A stretch of DNA of 39,403 nucleotides from CADEED01 sp964444835 (GTDB lineage: Bacteria; Pseudomonadota; Gammaproteobacteria; Steroidobacterales; Steroidobacteraceae): the NCBI GenBank assembly GCA_964444835.1, contig CAYUIT010000035.1, positions 1 through 39,403 of the forward strand. The letters run 5' to 3'. Shown here in pieces: positions 24,576 to 33,217 of the stretch (positions are counted from its first letter, which is position 1; each line of letters opens with the position of its first letter). The position numbers and the translations under genes were made by a program. Below the pieces are notes generated by a model, which worked only from the letters and a program-made list of their open reading frames with translations, did not search any database and was not told the origin of the DNA.

Positions 24576-25049
24576 CTAACAAACAGCGAGATCACGCCGC
24601 ATTTGTACGGCGTCGACTTTGCCTTCGTAGTAGCCGACGAGCTTCGACAGCTCGTGGTAGCCCAGGTCGCGGTAGAACGCGCGGCCGCCCGGGTTATCGG
24701 CACGCACTTCGAGCGTGATGACGAAGGTGCCTGCCGTACGCGCGCTTTCCTCGAACCACTCGAGCAACCGACGGCCGAGCCCACGACGGCGCCAATTCGC
24801 CGCGACCGCTAACAAGTCGAGGTGCGCGGCATCTTCGCCGAAGCGCATGATCGCAAAGCCTGCCAGCGAGCCGACCTCGGTACGTGCGACGAGTACGGTG
24901 GATTCTGCATCGCGAATGCGGCGCAATACGCGCGCGGGCACCCACGCGGGGTTCAACCCCATCTCGATCGTTTCGCGCGACAGCGCAGCAATGGATGCCG
25001 CATCGCGCTCACTCGCCAGTTCAAAACGTAGTAGTTCGAGATTTGCCAT
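24576..25049 (-). CDS. GNAT family N-acetyltransferase
   Basis: This is a 157-residue single-domain GNAT protein. The acetyl-CoA pyrophosphate-binding motif is NWRRRGLGRRLLEW (about residues 85-98), preceded by the AHLDLLAVA strand and followed by ITLEVRADNPGGRAFYRDLGY, the motif B region. The arrangement resembles RimI-like enzymes, but the target could be a protein N-terminus, an amine or a small molecule. It is convergent with the outer-membrane barrel gene, with only 16 bases between the stops, and lies 21 bases downstream of the TRAP large permease gene, so it may be cotranscribed with the transporter. Confidence 0.92.
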   Translation of the reverse strand: MANLELLRFELASERDAASIAALSRETIEMGLNPAWVPARVLRRIRDAESTVLVARTEVGSLAGFAIMRFGEDAAHLDLLAVAANWRRRGLGRRLLEWFEESARTAGTFVITLEVRADNPGGRAFYRDLGYHELSKLVGYYEGKVDAVQMRRDLAVC

Positions 25050-25070
25050 GGCGGCGCAAGATTACCGCAT

Positions 25071-26456
25071 TCAGTCGGCGTACAACACCTTCGGCAGCCA
25101 CGTCACGATACCGGGCCACATCGCGAGGATCGCGAGCGCAATCAATTGAATGATGATGAATGGCACGACGCCGCGATAGATCATGCCCGTCGTCACCTCG
25201 GGTGGTGCAACGCCGCGAAGATAGAACAACGCGAAGCCGAAAGGCGGTGTGAGGAACGAGGTCTGCAAATTCATCGCGATCATCACGCCGAGCCACACGG
25301 GGTCGAGACCCATCGCGAGCAGCACAGGGCCCACGATCGGGACAACAACGTAAGTGATTTCAATGAAATCGAGCACGAAGCCCAACACGAACATCACGAG
25401 CATCACGATCAGCATCGCGCCAAACACGCCGCCAGGGAGACCCGTAAGAAGCTCGTGCACGACGTCGTCGCCGCCCAGGCCGCGGAACACGATCGAGAAC
25501 ATCGCGGCGCCGATCAGGATCATGAACACCATCGCGCTCATGCGGACGGTCCCGCGCATCACTTCTTGCAAGCGCTGCAAAGTCAGTTGGCGGCGCAACA
25601 AAGCGAGAATCAGCGCGCCCGCTGCGCCGACGGCGGCCGCCTCGGTGGGCGTGGCAATGCCCGCGATGATCGAGCCCAGCACGGCGAGAATGAGCACGAG
25701 CGGCGCGACCAGCACACGCGCCACTTTCAACGCAAAGCCGGGCTCGCTCACGGCTGCGCATTCTTCGGGCGGCAGCGCCGGCATGATCGCGGGGCGGAAG
25801 ATTGCAACGCCCGCGAGGTAGATCACGTACAAGCCGACGAGCATCAGGCCCGGTAGCAACGCGCCGGCAAAGAGATCGCCGACCGAGATGGTTTCCGGTG
25901 TGTAGATGCCTTGACGCAACTGCGCCTGCGAGTACGCCGACGACAGCACGTCGCCGAGCAACACCAAGATGATCGAGGGCGGAATGATCTGGCCGAGCGT
26001 TCCTGCGGCGCAAATCGCGCCGGCCGTGAGCTTGGGGTCGTAGCCGCGCTTGATCATCGTGGGCAGACACAAGAGCCCCATCGTCACGACGGTCGCGCCG
26101 ACAATACCCGTGCTCGCCGCGAGCAGGGTGCCCACGATCATCACGGAGAATGCCAAGCCACCGCGCGCGCGGCCGAACAGCAAGCCCAAGGTTTCGAGCA
26201 AGTCGTCGGCGATTTTGGCGCGCTCGAGCACCAGCCCCATGAACACGAATAGCGGCACGGCGATGAGTGTCTCGTTCATCATCGTGCCGAAAATGCGGCT
26301 CGGAATGGCATCGAGATAGGTGATATCGAACCAGCCGAGTGCCGCCGCGATGGCCGCGAACAACAACGACACGCCGCCCAACGTAAACGCGACCGGGAAG
26401 CCCATCATCAAGGCGACGACGATCGTGAGGAACAGCAGGAGCGCCGCGATTTCCAT
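25071..26456 (-). CDS. TRAP transporter large permease (DctM family)
   Basis: This is a 461-residue inner-membrane protein with about twelve hydrophobic segments. It carries DctM blocks such as VGTLLAASTGIVGATVVTMG and KLTAGAICAAGTLGQIIPPS, and near the C-terminus LDFIEITYVVVPIVGPVL and TSFLTPPFGFALFYLRG. TRAP permeases import organic acids and related solutes, driven by a sodium gradient and fed by a periplasmic binding protein. The small permease gene lies five bases upstream on the same strand. No DctP-type or TAXI-type binding protein gene occurs in the window, so the substrate cannot be guessed. The large size and the FGFALFYLRG end resemble the branch often annotated as mannitol/chloroaromatic transporters. 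Confidence 0.94.
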   Translation of the reverse strand: MEIAALLLFLTIVVALMMGFPVAFTLGGVSLLFAAIAAALGWFDITYLDAIPSRIFGTMMNETLIAVPLFVFMGLVLERAKIADDLLETLGLLFGRARGGLAFSVMIVGTLLAASTGIVGATVVTMGLLCLPTMIKRGYDPKLTAGAICAAGTLGQIIPPSIILVLLGDVLSSAYSQAQLRQGIYTPETISVGDLFAGALLPGLMLVGLYVIYLAGVAIFRPAIMPALPPEECAAVSEPGFALKVARVLVAPLVLILAVLGSIIAGIATPTEAAAVGAAGALILALLRRQLTLQRLQEVMRGTVRMSAMVFMILIGAAMFSIVFRGLGGDDVVHELLTGLPGGVFGAMLIVMLVMFVLGFVLDFIEITYVVVPIVGPVLLAMGLDPVWLGVMIAMNLQTSFLTPPFGFALFYLRGVAPPEVTTGMIYRGVVPFIIIQLIALAILAMWPGIVTWLPKVLYAD

Positions 26457-26461
26457 GGTGC

Positions 26462-26989
26462 CTAACGACTCCCAGGAGAGCGGAGTTTGCCGATTGCGCG
26501 CAGCAGCTCGGCCACGCCCTGCAGGGCGAGGAGCACCGCCATCAACGGGATAACGGCCTTGATGAGGAACAGCCCTTTGAGTCCGCCCGCTTCACGCGAG
26601 CCCTCGAGCACGCGGAACGAGGCCGCGACATACGGCCAACTCTCGTACACGATAAAGGCGCAGAGCGGCAGCAAGAAGAACACGATGCCGCAGGTGTCGA
26701 TCCATGCACGCCCGCGTTCGCTCATCTTGCGGTAGAAGATGTCGACGCGAACGTGATCTTCGGTCTTGAGGGCATAGCCCGCGCCGAGCATGAAAGTGAT
26801 CGCGTGCAGCCACGTGATCGATTCTTGCAGCCAGATGCGCCCCGTTCCAAAGGTGTAGCGCATCACCACGATGACAAGCGTCGCTAACACCATGCCCAGC
26901 GTGAGCCACGCGATCCCACGCCCGATGAGATCGGAGAACCGATCGATCCAGGTGTTCTTGAGGGCGGGCGAGGCAACAGGCTCAGTCAT
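26462..26989 (-). CDS. TRAP transporter small permease (DctQ family)
   Basis: This is a 175-residue protein with four hydrophobic segments, typical of DctQ. The conserved region includes MRYTFGTGRIWLQESITWLHAITFMLGAGYALKTEDHVRVDIFY split over the second and third helices; W-L-Q-E and the D-H-V-R-V-D block are the family markers. I chose the ATG at 26989 because an upstream in-frame start at 27121 would add a 44-residue non-hydrophobic tail that crosses the inverted-repeat element. It is five bases upstream of the large permease gene and works as its membrane partner. Confidence 0.92.
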   Translation of the reverse strand: MTEPVASPALKNTWIDRFSDLIGRGIAWLTLGMVLATLVIVVMRYTFGTGRIWLQESITWLHAITFMLGAGYALKTEDHVRVDIFYRKMSERGRAWIDTCGIVFFLLPLCAFIVYESWPYVAASFRVLEGSREAGGLKGLFLIKAVIPLMAVLLALQGVAELLRAIGKLRSPGSR

Positions 26990-27027
26990 GCGGCGCACAT
27001 AGTGGCCGCGGGCTGAATGCGATGCAA

Positions 27028-27118
27028 GACGGGAGCTGCTGTCCGGAAGATGAGCCCGCAGGGATAAACTGCTGACTCGAACCTCTTGCAGGAGGGTTTT
27101 GGAGCAGCAGCTCCCGTC
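27028..27118. repeat. 91-bp element bounded by a 14-bp perfect inverted repeat
   Basis: GACGGGAGCTGCTG (27028-27041) is the exact reverse complement of CAGCAGCTCCCGTC (27105-27118). With one bulged base the pairing can be extended by three more pairs. The 5-mer CAAGA occurs at both outer edges (27025-27029 and 27119-27123), which could be a target-site duplication. The element has no coding capacity. It lies between the end of trkH and the start of the TRAP operon, both on the minus strand. It may be a MITE- or REP-like repeat, or a transcribed long stem. Copy number elsewhere is unknown. Confidence 0.6.
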
Positions 27119-27163
27119 CAAGAGGATAGATGCTTGGTGGGCGGAAAAAGTTGCAGCCGAGAG

Positions 27164-28767
27164 CTACTTTCGCCAGAAAACTGGCGTGAATAACACGAGC
27201 ACGCTGAAGATTTCGAGGCGCCCGAGCAGCATGGCGGCCGTACAGATCCAAGTTTGGGTATCGGTGAGGCCTTGAAAGCTGTGGGCCGGACCGACCGCAC
27301 CGAGACCCGGACCGGTATTGTTGATGGACGCGACGACCGCCGTCAGGGACGAGACTAAATCAAGGTCCGTCAGCAGCAACCCAAACGTCAGCGATACCAC
27401 CGTAAAGAAGTACAAGAAGATGAATGCGAGCACGGAGTAGATGATCCGGTCGGGGATCACGGCTCCCCCGACGCGGACGGGAATGACGGCGCTTGGATGT
27501 ACGAGCAGCTTGAGCTCGCGTGCGGCTTGGCGCACGAGCAACAGGGTGCGGAACATCTTGATGCCACCGCCCGTTGAGCCAGTGCTGCAGACAATGCAGC
27601 ACAAGAGCAGCATCCACACGGGCGCGAACAACGGCCACTGTTCATAGTCTTGCGATACGAACCCGGTGGTCGAAGCCACTGAAATCACATTGAACGAAGC
27701 GTGCCGCAGCGCGGTCCAGAAGTCTGGATAAACGCCCTGCGCATAGATGAGCACCGCGATGCCGAGTACGCTCGCCGTCAACAGGATGATGATGGCTTTC
27801 GCCTCGGCATCGCGCAGATAGGGCTTCAAGCTCATGCCGCGCAGCGCCATGAAGTGCCGCGCGAAGTTGATCGACGCTAACACCATCAACACCATCAGCA
27901 CGATTTCGACCGCGACGGAATTGAAGTAAGTGACGCTGGCGTCGCGCGTCGAAAAGCCGCCGAGCGCCATCGCTGAGAACGAATGACAAATCGCGNNNNN
28001 NNNNNNNNNNNNNNNNNNNNNNNNNNNNNNNNNNNNNNNNNNNNNNNNNNNNNNNNNNNNNNNNNNNNNNNNNNNNNNNNNNNNNNNNNNNNNNNGTCGC
28101 GCGTCGAAAAGCCGCCGAGCGCCATCGCTGAGAACGAATGACAAATCGCGTCCAGCCAAGACATGCCGCAGATCTTCAGCGCGAACACGCCGAGGGCCGT
28201 GATGACAAGGTACGCGAGCCACAGTGCCTTGGCCGTTTCGGTGATGCGCGGCGTGAGCTTCTCATCTTTGACCGGGCCGGGCGTCTCGGCTTTGTAGAGC
28301 TGCATACCGCCGACGCCTAACAACGGCAACACGGCAACGGCCAGCACGATGATGCCGAGACCGCCAATCCAGTGCATCAAGTGCCGCCACAGGTTGATGG
28401 ACTCCGGCAACTTATCGAGCCCACTCAGTACAGTCGACCCTGTGGTGGTGAGGCCCGACATCGCTTCGAAGTACGCATCGGTGAACGAGAGATCGGGTAG
28501 CGCGATCATCAATGGCAACGCGCCCGACGCCGACATCAACACCCACGAGAGCGTGACGAGGATGAAGCCGTCGCGCGCTTTCAGCTCGCGCCGCTTGCCG
28601 CGCGTTGCGAGCGCAACGCTGAGCCCGATGATCAGGTTTGCTGCTGCCGCGTAGACGAAATCCATCACGGCGCCATCTTGCACGGCGAGCGACCACGCGA
28701 TCGGGATGAGATAGGCGGCGCCGAAGAACGCCAGCATCAATCCGAGTACGTGCGCGATGGCTAACAA
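27164..28767 (-). CDS. trkH: TrkH potassium uptake protein, interrupted only by an assembly gap
   Basis: This is the potassium-translocating subunit of the Trk system, with four M1-P-M2 repeats in the inner membrane. Blocks visible include AMSGLTTTGSTVLSGLDKLPESI, LMHWIGGLGIIVLAVAVLP, SFSAMALGGFSTRD and STGSTGGGIKMFRTLLL, spread over the protein in family order. A 100-N run at 27996-28095 splits the gene, and the halves are in different frames as written. Both sides of the gap carry the same 55 bases. Removing the Ns and one copy (155 bases) brings the halves into one frame of 482 residues, the usual TrkH length. The gene is therefore probably intact. It follows trkA by 21 bases. Confidence 0.93.
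27941..28150. repeat. 55-bp identical direct copies flanking the N gap (assembly artefact)
   Basis: Bases 27941-27995 and 28096-28150 are identical over all 55 positions. Both encode the same segment of TrkH around GGFSTRD. A duplication inside a conserved gene that stops exactly at the gap on both sides is best explained by two contigs that overlap by 55 bases and were joined by a scaffolder without merging. Confidence 0.95.
27996..28095. other. 100-N scaffold gap inside trkH
   Basis: Exactly 100 unknown bases occupy this interval, the conventional placeholder length for a gap of unestimated size. The flanking 55-bp identity and the restored TrkH frame imply that no real sequence is missing. 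Confidence 0.97.
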
Positions 28768-28788
28768 GATCGATCTCTGGTTAAGCCG

Positions 28789-30165
28789 TTAGCCGCGACC
28801 CGTGCCGCCCAGGAACAAGCGCTCGATCTGCTCCACGTGACGCCGGTCCGCCATGAAGACGATCACGTGATCGTCATGCGCGATCTTCGTATCGTGGTGC
28901 GCCATGATGACTTGGTCGCCGCGCACGACGGCACCGATCGAGGCTCCCTCGGGCAGCTTGATGTCCTCGACCATCCGGCCGACGACGGGCGAGGATTTGT
29001 CGGTGCCGTGCACGACGGCCTCGAGCGCTTCGGCCGCGCCGCGCCGCAGGCTATGTACTCGCACGACATCGGCGCGCCGTACGTGCGCAAGCAGTGAGCC
29101 GATCGTGATCGTTTGCGGCGAGATCGCAATATCGATGCTGCCGCTCTCCATCAGTTCCGCGTAGGAAGGCTTGTTGATGAGCGCCATCACCTTTTTCGCG
29201 CCGAGGCGCTTGGCGAGCATCGCCGAGAGAATGTTCGCCTCTTCGGAGTTCGTCAGTGCGGCGAACACGTCGCAGCTGTCGATGTTCTCCTCAATGAGCA
29301 ACTCCTCGTCGGCGGCGTCGCCGTTCAGCACGATGGTGTTAGTGAGCTGTTCCGACACGCGGCGAGCGCGTTTCGGATCACGCTCGATCAGTTTCACTTG
29401 ATTGCTGTCCTCGAGCAGGCGCGCCAAGCGAAAGCCGATGTTGCCGCCGCCGGCGATGACGACGCGCCGCACTGGATCTTCTTCCTTGCGGATTTCGGCC
29501 ATCACTTGCCGAATGTCGTTACGCGCCGCAAGGAAGAATACTTCGTCGTCTTCCTCGATGACGGTATCGCCGTCGGGCACGATACTGCGGCCCGCGCGGT
29601 AGATGGCGACGACGCGCGCCTCGGTGTGCTGCATGTGTTCTTTCAACGTGCGCAGCTCTTTTCCAACTAACAACCCACCTTTGCGAGCGCGCAAGCCCAC
29701 GAGCCGAACGCGACCGTCGGCAAAGTCGAGCACTTGGAGAGCGCCGGGGTACCGGATCAAGCGCTCGATGTATTCGGTGACGAGCTGCTCGGGGCTGATC
29801 CACACGTCGACCGACAAGGCCTCGTCACTGAAGAGCTTGGGGTGGCCGGTGTACTCACTCGAGCGAATGCGCGCGATCTTCGTCCGTGTGCGATACAACG
29901 TGTATGCCACTTCGCACGCCATCATGTTCACTTCGTCGCTCGAAGTGAGCGCGACGAGAATGTCGGTGGAGGCGATGCCGGCGGCTTCGAGCACGGAGGG
30001 ATACGAGGCGTTGCCGGCGACCGTGCGGATATCGAGCCGGTCCTGCAGATCGCGCAAGGCTTCTTCGTCGGTGTCGACGACAGTCACCTCGTTAGCTTCC
30101 TCGCGGGCCAGACGATACGCAGCCGTGCGGCCTACCTGCCCGGCCCCCAGGATCAAGATCTTCAT
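28789..30165 (-). CDS. trkA: TrkA potassium uptake regulatory subunit
   Basis: This is a 458-residue cytoplasmic protein with two RCK repeats. The first Rossmann domain starts MKILILGAGQVGRTAAYRLA with the G-x-G-x-x-G at residues 7-12, and VTVVDTDEEAL carries the acidic residue that binds the ribose of NAD. The second starts near 230 with VVIAGGGNIGFRLARLLED. Each is followed by a TrkA-C domain, as in RLVGLRARKGGLLVGKEL. TrkA gates TrkH in response to NAD(H)/ATP. It lies 11 bases after pyrF and 21 bases before trkH, so the two Trk subunits are probably cotranscribed. Confidence 0.97.
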   Translation of the reverse strand: MKILILGAGQVGRTAAYRLAREEANEVTVVDTDEEALRDLQDRLDIRTVAGNASYPSVLEAAGIASTDILVALTSSDEVNMMACEVAYTLYRTRTKIARIRSSEYTGHPKLFSDEALSVDVWISPEQLVTEYIERLIRYPGALQVLDFADGRVRLVGLRARKGGLLVGKELRTLKEHMQHTEARVVAIYRAGRSIVPDGDTVIEEDDEVFFLAARNDIRQVMAEIRKEEDPVRRVVIAGGGNIGFRLARLLEDSNQVKLIERDPKRARRVSEQLTNTIVLNGDAADEELLIEENIDSCDVFAALTNSEEANILSAMLAKRLGAKKVMALINKPSYAELMESGSIDIAISPQTITIGSLLAHVRRADVVRVHSLRRGAAEALEAVVHGTDKSSPVVGRMVEDIKLPEGASIGAVVRGDQVIMAHHDTKIAHDDHVIVFMADRRHVEQIERLFLGGTGRG

Positions 30166-30176
30166 GCAGCGCTATT

Positions 30177-30992
30177 CTACGCCCGATGGGCGTTGATCGC
30201 TTCGCGGAGCTCGCTGGCCGCGCGCCGTGCGGCGGCGGCGAAGTCCGGGCCGGCGCTCGCGTACAAGATCGCTCGGGAGGAACTGATCACAAGGCCGGTT
30301 CCATCGGTCGTTCGGCCTTTTGACACCGCCTGGGCAACGTCGCCGCCTTGGGCGCCCACGCCTGGCACCAAAAAGGGCACCTCGCCGACACGCCGCCGGA
30401 TATCGGCCAACTCATCGGGATAGGTAGCGCCGACAACCAACATGCAGTTACCGCGGCTGTTCCACTCCTGGGCCACTTTGTCGGCCACGATTTGGTACAG
30501 CGTGCGCCCCTCGATGCGCAGATCTTGCAAATCTCTGGCGCCGGGGTTCGACGTACGACACAAGATAATCACGCCCTTGTTAGCGTGCTTGAGGAAAGGC
30601 TCGACGGAATCGAACCCCAGGTACGGATTGACGGTGACGGCGTCGGCGCCGTAGCGCTCGAAGGCTTCGACGGCATATTGCTCGGCGGTGCTGCCGATGT
30701 CGCCGCGCTTGCTGTCGAGGATCACGAGCGCGTTCGGCGCGCGGACGCGAATGTAGGCGATGGTGCGTTCGAGCTCACCCTCGGCGCGATGCGCGGCGTA
30801 GTGGGCGAATTGCGGTTTGTAGGCACACACTTGGTCGTGCGTCGCATCGATGATGGCCTTGTTGAACTCGAAGATCGCCTCGCGCGAGCCGCGCACCGAA
30901 TCCGGAAATTTCTTCGGCTCGGGATCGAGGCCCACGCACACGAGTGAGTTGTTAGCCTTCCAGGCCGCTTGTAATCGAGACGTGAAGTTCAT
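30177..30992 (-). CDS. pyrF: Orotidine 5'-phosphate decarboxylase (type 2)
   Basis: This is a 271-residue TIM-barrel enzyme converting OMP to UMP in the last step of pyrimidine synthesis. The N-terminus has SLVCVGLDPEPKKFP. The catalytic segment is VILDSKRGDIGSTA, with Asp93, Lys95 and Asp98, and PFLVPGVGAQGGD and GLVISSSRAILYAS follow near the C-terminus. The length and the GDIGSTAEQYA block mark the longer type 2 subfamily. The gene lies three bases after uvrD and 11 bases before trkA on the minus strand, an odd mixture of functions that nevertheless looks like one transcription unit. Confidence 0.96.
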   Translation of the reverse strand: MNFTSRLQAAWKANNSLVCVGLDPEPKKFPDSVRGSREAIFEFNKAIIDATHDQVCAYKPQFAHYAAHRAEGELERTIAYIRVRAPNALVILDSKRGDIGSTAEQYAVEAFERYGADAVTVNPYLGFDSVEPFLKHANKGVIILCRTSNPGARDLQDLRIEGRTLYQIVADKVAQEWNSRGNCMLVVGATYPDELADIRRRVGEVPFLVPGVGAQGGDVAQAVSKGRTTDGTGLVISSSRAILYASAGPDFAAAARRAASELREAINAHRA

Positions 30993-30995
30993 GGG

Positions 30996-33170
30996 CTAGC
31001 GCACCGCCTCCAAGTTTGCGTACTGCAACATCAGCCACTTCGTGCCCTGCGACTCGAATTTGACTTGCACCTGGGCTTGCGGCCCCTGGCCTTCGAAGCC
31101 GAGCACGACGCCCTCGCCGAATTTCTGATGCCGCACTCGGCCACCGAGCTTCATGCCGGCCGGGCCTGCTTCCTCTTGCGGGCGGAAGCGGCCCACGGCC
31201 ACGGGCCGCGACACTTGCACGCGCGGCCGCACTTCTTCCACCAATTCCTCGGGAATCTCTTGGATGAAGCGCGAGGCTTGGCAGTAGTTGTCCTGCCCGT
31301 GGAGGCGCCGCTGCTCCGCATAGGTGAGATAGAGCTGCTTCATCGCGCGCGTGGTGCCGACATAGCACAGGCGCCGCTCTTCCTCGATGCCGTCGAGGTC
31401 GTTGAGCGAGCGCTGGTGCGGAAACAATCCGTCTTCCATGCCGCACAGGAACACGACCGGAAACTCGAGACCCTTTGCGGTGTGCAAAGTCATCATCTGG
31501 ATGCAGTCTTCCCAAGCCTCGGCTTGGCCTTCGCCCGACTCAAGCGCCGCATGCGCCAGGAATGCTTCGAGGGGCGGTAGCTGAACATCGCCGTCGGTGC
31601 CGCCCTCGGGCTCGAAGCCGCGTGCGGCCGAGACCAATTCGAGCAAGTTTTCGACGCGCGCCTCGCCGCGATCGGCTTTCTCTTTCTTATGGTGCTCAAG
31701 GAGCCCACTGCCCGAGAGCACATGGTCTACCTGCTCGTGCAGCGGCAGTCCTTTGGTTTCGGCGGTGAGTCGTTCGATCAGCTGCACGAAGCCGGCCACG
31801 GCCGTATGCGATTTGCCACCTAACAAGTCGCCCGCCATGCCTGCGCTAGCCGCGCGCCATAACGACGACCCCGCGGCGCGCGCCGCCTCACGCAAGTTAT
31901 CGACGCTCTTCGCGCCAATCCCACGCGTGGGCAAATTGACGACCCGCTCGAACGAAGCGTCGTCGTCGCGGTTCGCAATCAAGCGCAAATACGCGAGCGC
32001 ATCTTTGATTTCGGCGCGTTCGAAGAAGCGCAAGCCGCCGTAAACGCGGTACGGGATGCGCGCCGACAGGAACACTTCTTCGAACACGCGTGATTGGGCG
32101 TTCGAGCGGTAGAGGATGGCGACATCGCGCCGCGCGCCGCCCTGCGCGACCCACTCGCGAATGCGATGCAACACGAACTCGGCTTCGTCGCGTTCGTTGA
32201 ACGCGCCATAGATACGGATGCGATCGCCGCTGCCGCCGCTCGTCCATAAGTTCTTGCCGAGCCGGCCCGAGTTGTTAGCAATGAGCGCGTTTGCGGCCGC
32301 CAGAATGTTGCCCGTAGAGCGATAGTTCTGCTCCAAGCGGTAGAGCTTCGCGGTGGGGAAATCTTTGGTGAACTGCTGCAGGTTCTCGACCCGCGCACCG
32401 CGCCAGCGGTAAATGGACTGATCGTCGTCACCGACTACGAACGGCGCGCCGTTCTCGCCGACCAGAATCCGCGTCCAGTTGTATTGAATGGAATTCGTGT
32501 CTTGGAACTCATCGACGAGCACGTGGCGGAAGCGGCGCCGATAGTGCGCAATGAGTTCCGGGTTATCGCGCCACAGCTCGTACGCCCGCAGCAGCAGTTC
32601 CGCGAAATCCACAACGCCGTTTCGTTGGCATTGCTGCTCATACTCGCTGTAGAGCTTGATGAGTTGACGGCGTGTGGGGTCGTCGCCGCTTTTCAGCGTG
32701 GCGGGCCGATGGCCCTCATCTTTGTTGGAATTGATGAACCATTGGATTTCGCGCGGAATCCAGCGCGTTTCGTCGAGGTTCTGCGCCTTGACGATTTTCT
32801 TGATGAGACGCAGCTGATCTTCGGAATCGAGGATTTGGAAACTCTGCGGCAGCTTCGCTTCGCGCCAATGCAGCCGCAGCAGACGATGCGCGATGCCGTG
32901 AAACGTGCCGACCCACATCGACGCGCCAGGAATCCCGAGCAAATTCTCGAGACGCGCACGCATCTCGGCCGCAGCCTTGTTAGTGAATGTGACGGCGAGA
33001 ATAGAATGCGGCGACGCACCTTCTTGCTGAATGACCCAGCCGATGCGATGCGTGAGCACGCGAGTTTTGCCGCTGCCTGCACCCGCAAGCACGAGCACAG
33101 GCCCGACGGGCGCGCTGACGGCTTCGCGCTGCGCATCGTTCAGCGGTTTGAGCAGAGGAGAGAGATCCAT
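30996..33170 (-). CDS. uvrD: DNA helicase II (UvrD/Rep family)
   Basis: This is a 724-residue superfamily 1A 3'-5' helicase used in nucleotide excision and mismatch repair. Helicase motifs appear in order: LNDAQREAV (Q motif), AGAGSGKT (29-36), FTNKAAAEMR, DEFQDTN, VGDDDQSIYRWRGA, LEQNYRS, and MTLHTAKGLEFPVVFL late in the protein. The C-terminal tail has a Tudor-like segment, GGRVRHQKFGEGVVLGFEG, as in UvrD and PcrA proteins that bind RNA polymerase. I chose ATG 33170, which has a GGAGAGAG Shine-Dalgarno and begins at the family start; the same frame extends upstream without similarity. It leads the uvrD-pyrF-trkA-trkH run. Confidence 0.96.
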   Translation of the reverse strand: MDLSPLLKPLNDAQREAVSAPVGPVLVLAGAGSGKTRVLTHRIGWVIQQEGASPHSILAVTFTNKAAAEMRARLENLLGIPGASMWVGTFHGIAHRLLRLHWREAKLPQSFQILDSEDQLRLIKKIVKAQNLDETRWIPREIQWFINSNKDEGHRPATLKSGDDPTRRQLIKLYSEYEQQCQRNGVVDFAELLLRAYELWRDNPELIAHYRRRFRHVLVDEFQDTNSIQYNWTRILVGENGAPFVVGDDDQSIYRWRGARVENLQQFTKDFPTAKLYRLEQNYRSTGNILAAANALIANNSGRLGKNLWTSGGSGDRIRIYGAFNERDEAEFVLHRIREWVAQGGARRDVAILYRSNAQSRVFEEVFLSARIPYRVYGGLRFFERAEIKDALAYLRLIANRDDDASFERVVNLPTRGIGAKSVDNLREAARAAGSSLWRAASAGMAGDLLGGKSHTAVAGFVQLIERLTAETKGLPLHEQVDHVLSGSGLLEHHKKEKADRGEARVENLLELVSAARGFEPEGGTDGDVQLPPLEAFLAHAALESGEGQAEAWEDCIQMMTLHTAKGLEFPVVFLCGMEDGLFPHQRSLNDLDGIEEERRLCYVGTTRAMKQLYLTYAEQRRLHGQDNYCQASRFIQEIPEELVEEVRPRVQVSRPVAVGRFRPQEEAGPAGMKLGGRVRHQKFGEGVVLGFEGQGPQAQVQVKFESQGTKWLMLQYANLEAVR

Positions 33171-33217
33171 GGGGGCGCGAATTGTAGCAGCGCGCCCTCG
33201 CGTTGCGGCGCCGCGTT

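Noticed and set aside
27070..27095. GGTTCGAGTC on the minus strand, resembling a tRNA T-loop
   Set aside because: The bases on either side do not form a T-stem, and no anticodon arm or acceptor stem could be found around it.
27941..28150. The 55-bp direct repeat as a biological repeat, attachment site or CRISPR remnant
   Set aside because: Both copies end exactly at the N run and encode the same stretch of a conserved protein, which fits an assembly overlap.
27164..28767. TrkH as a frameshifted pseudogene or two separate genes
   Set aside because: The frame change is fully explained by the N placeholder plus the duplicated 55 bp; collapsing them restores one normal-length protein.
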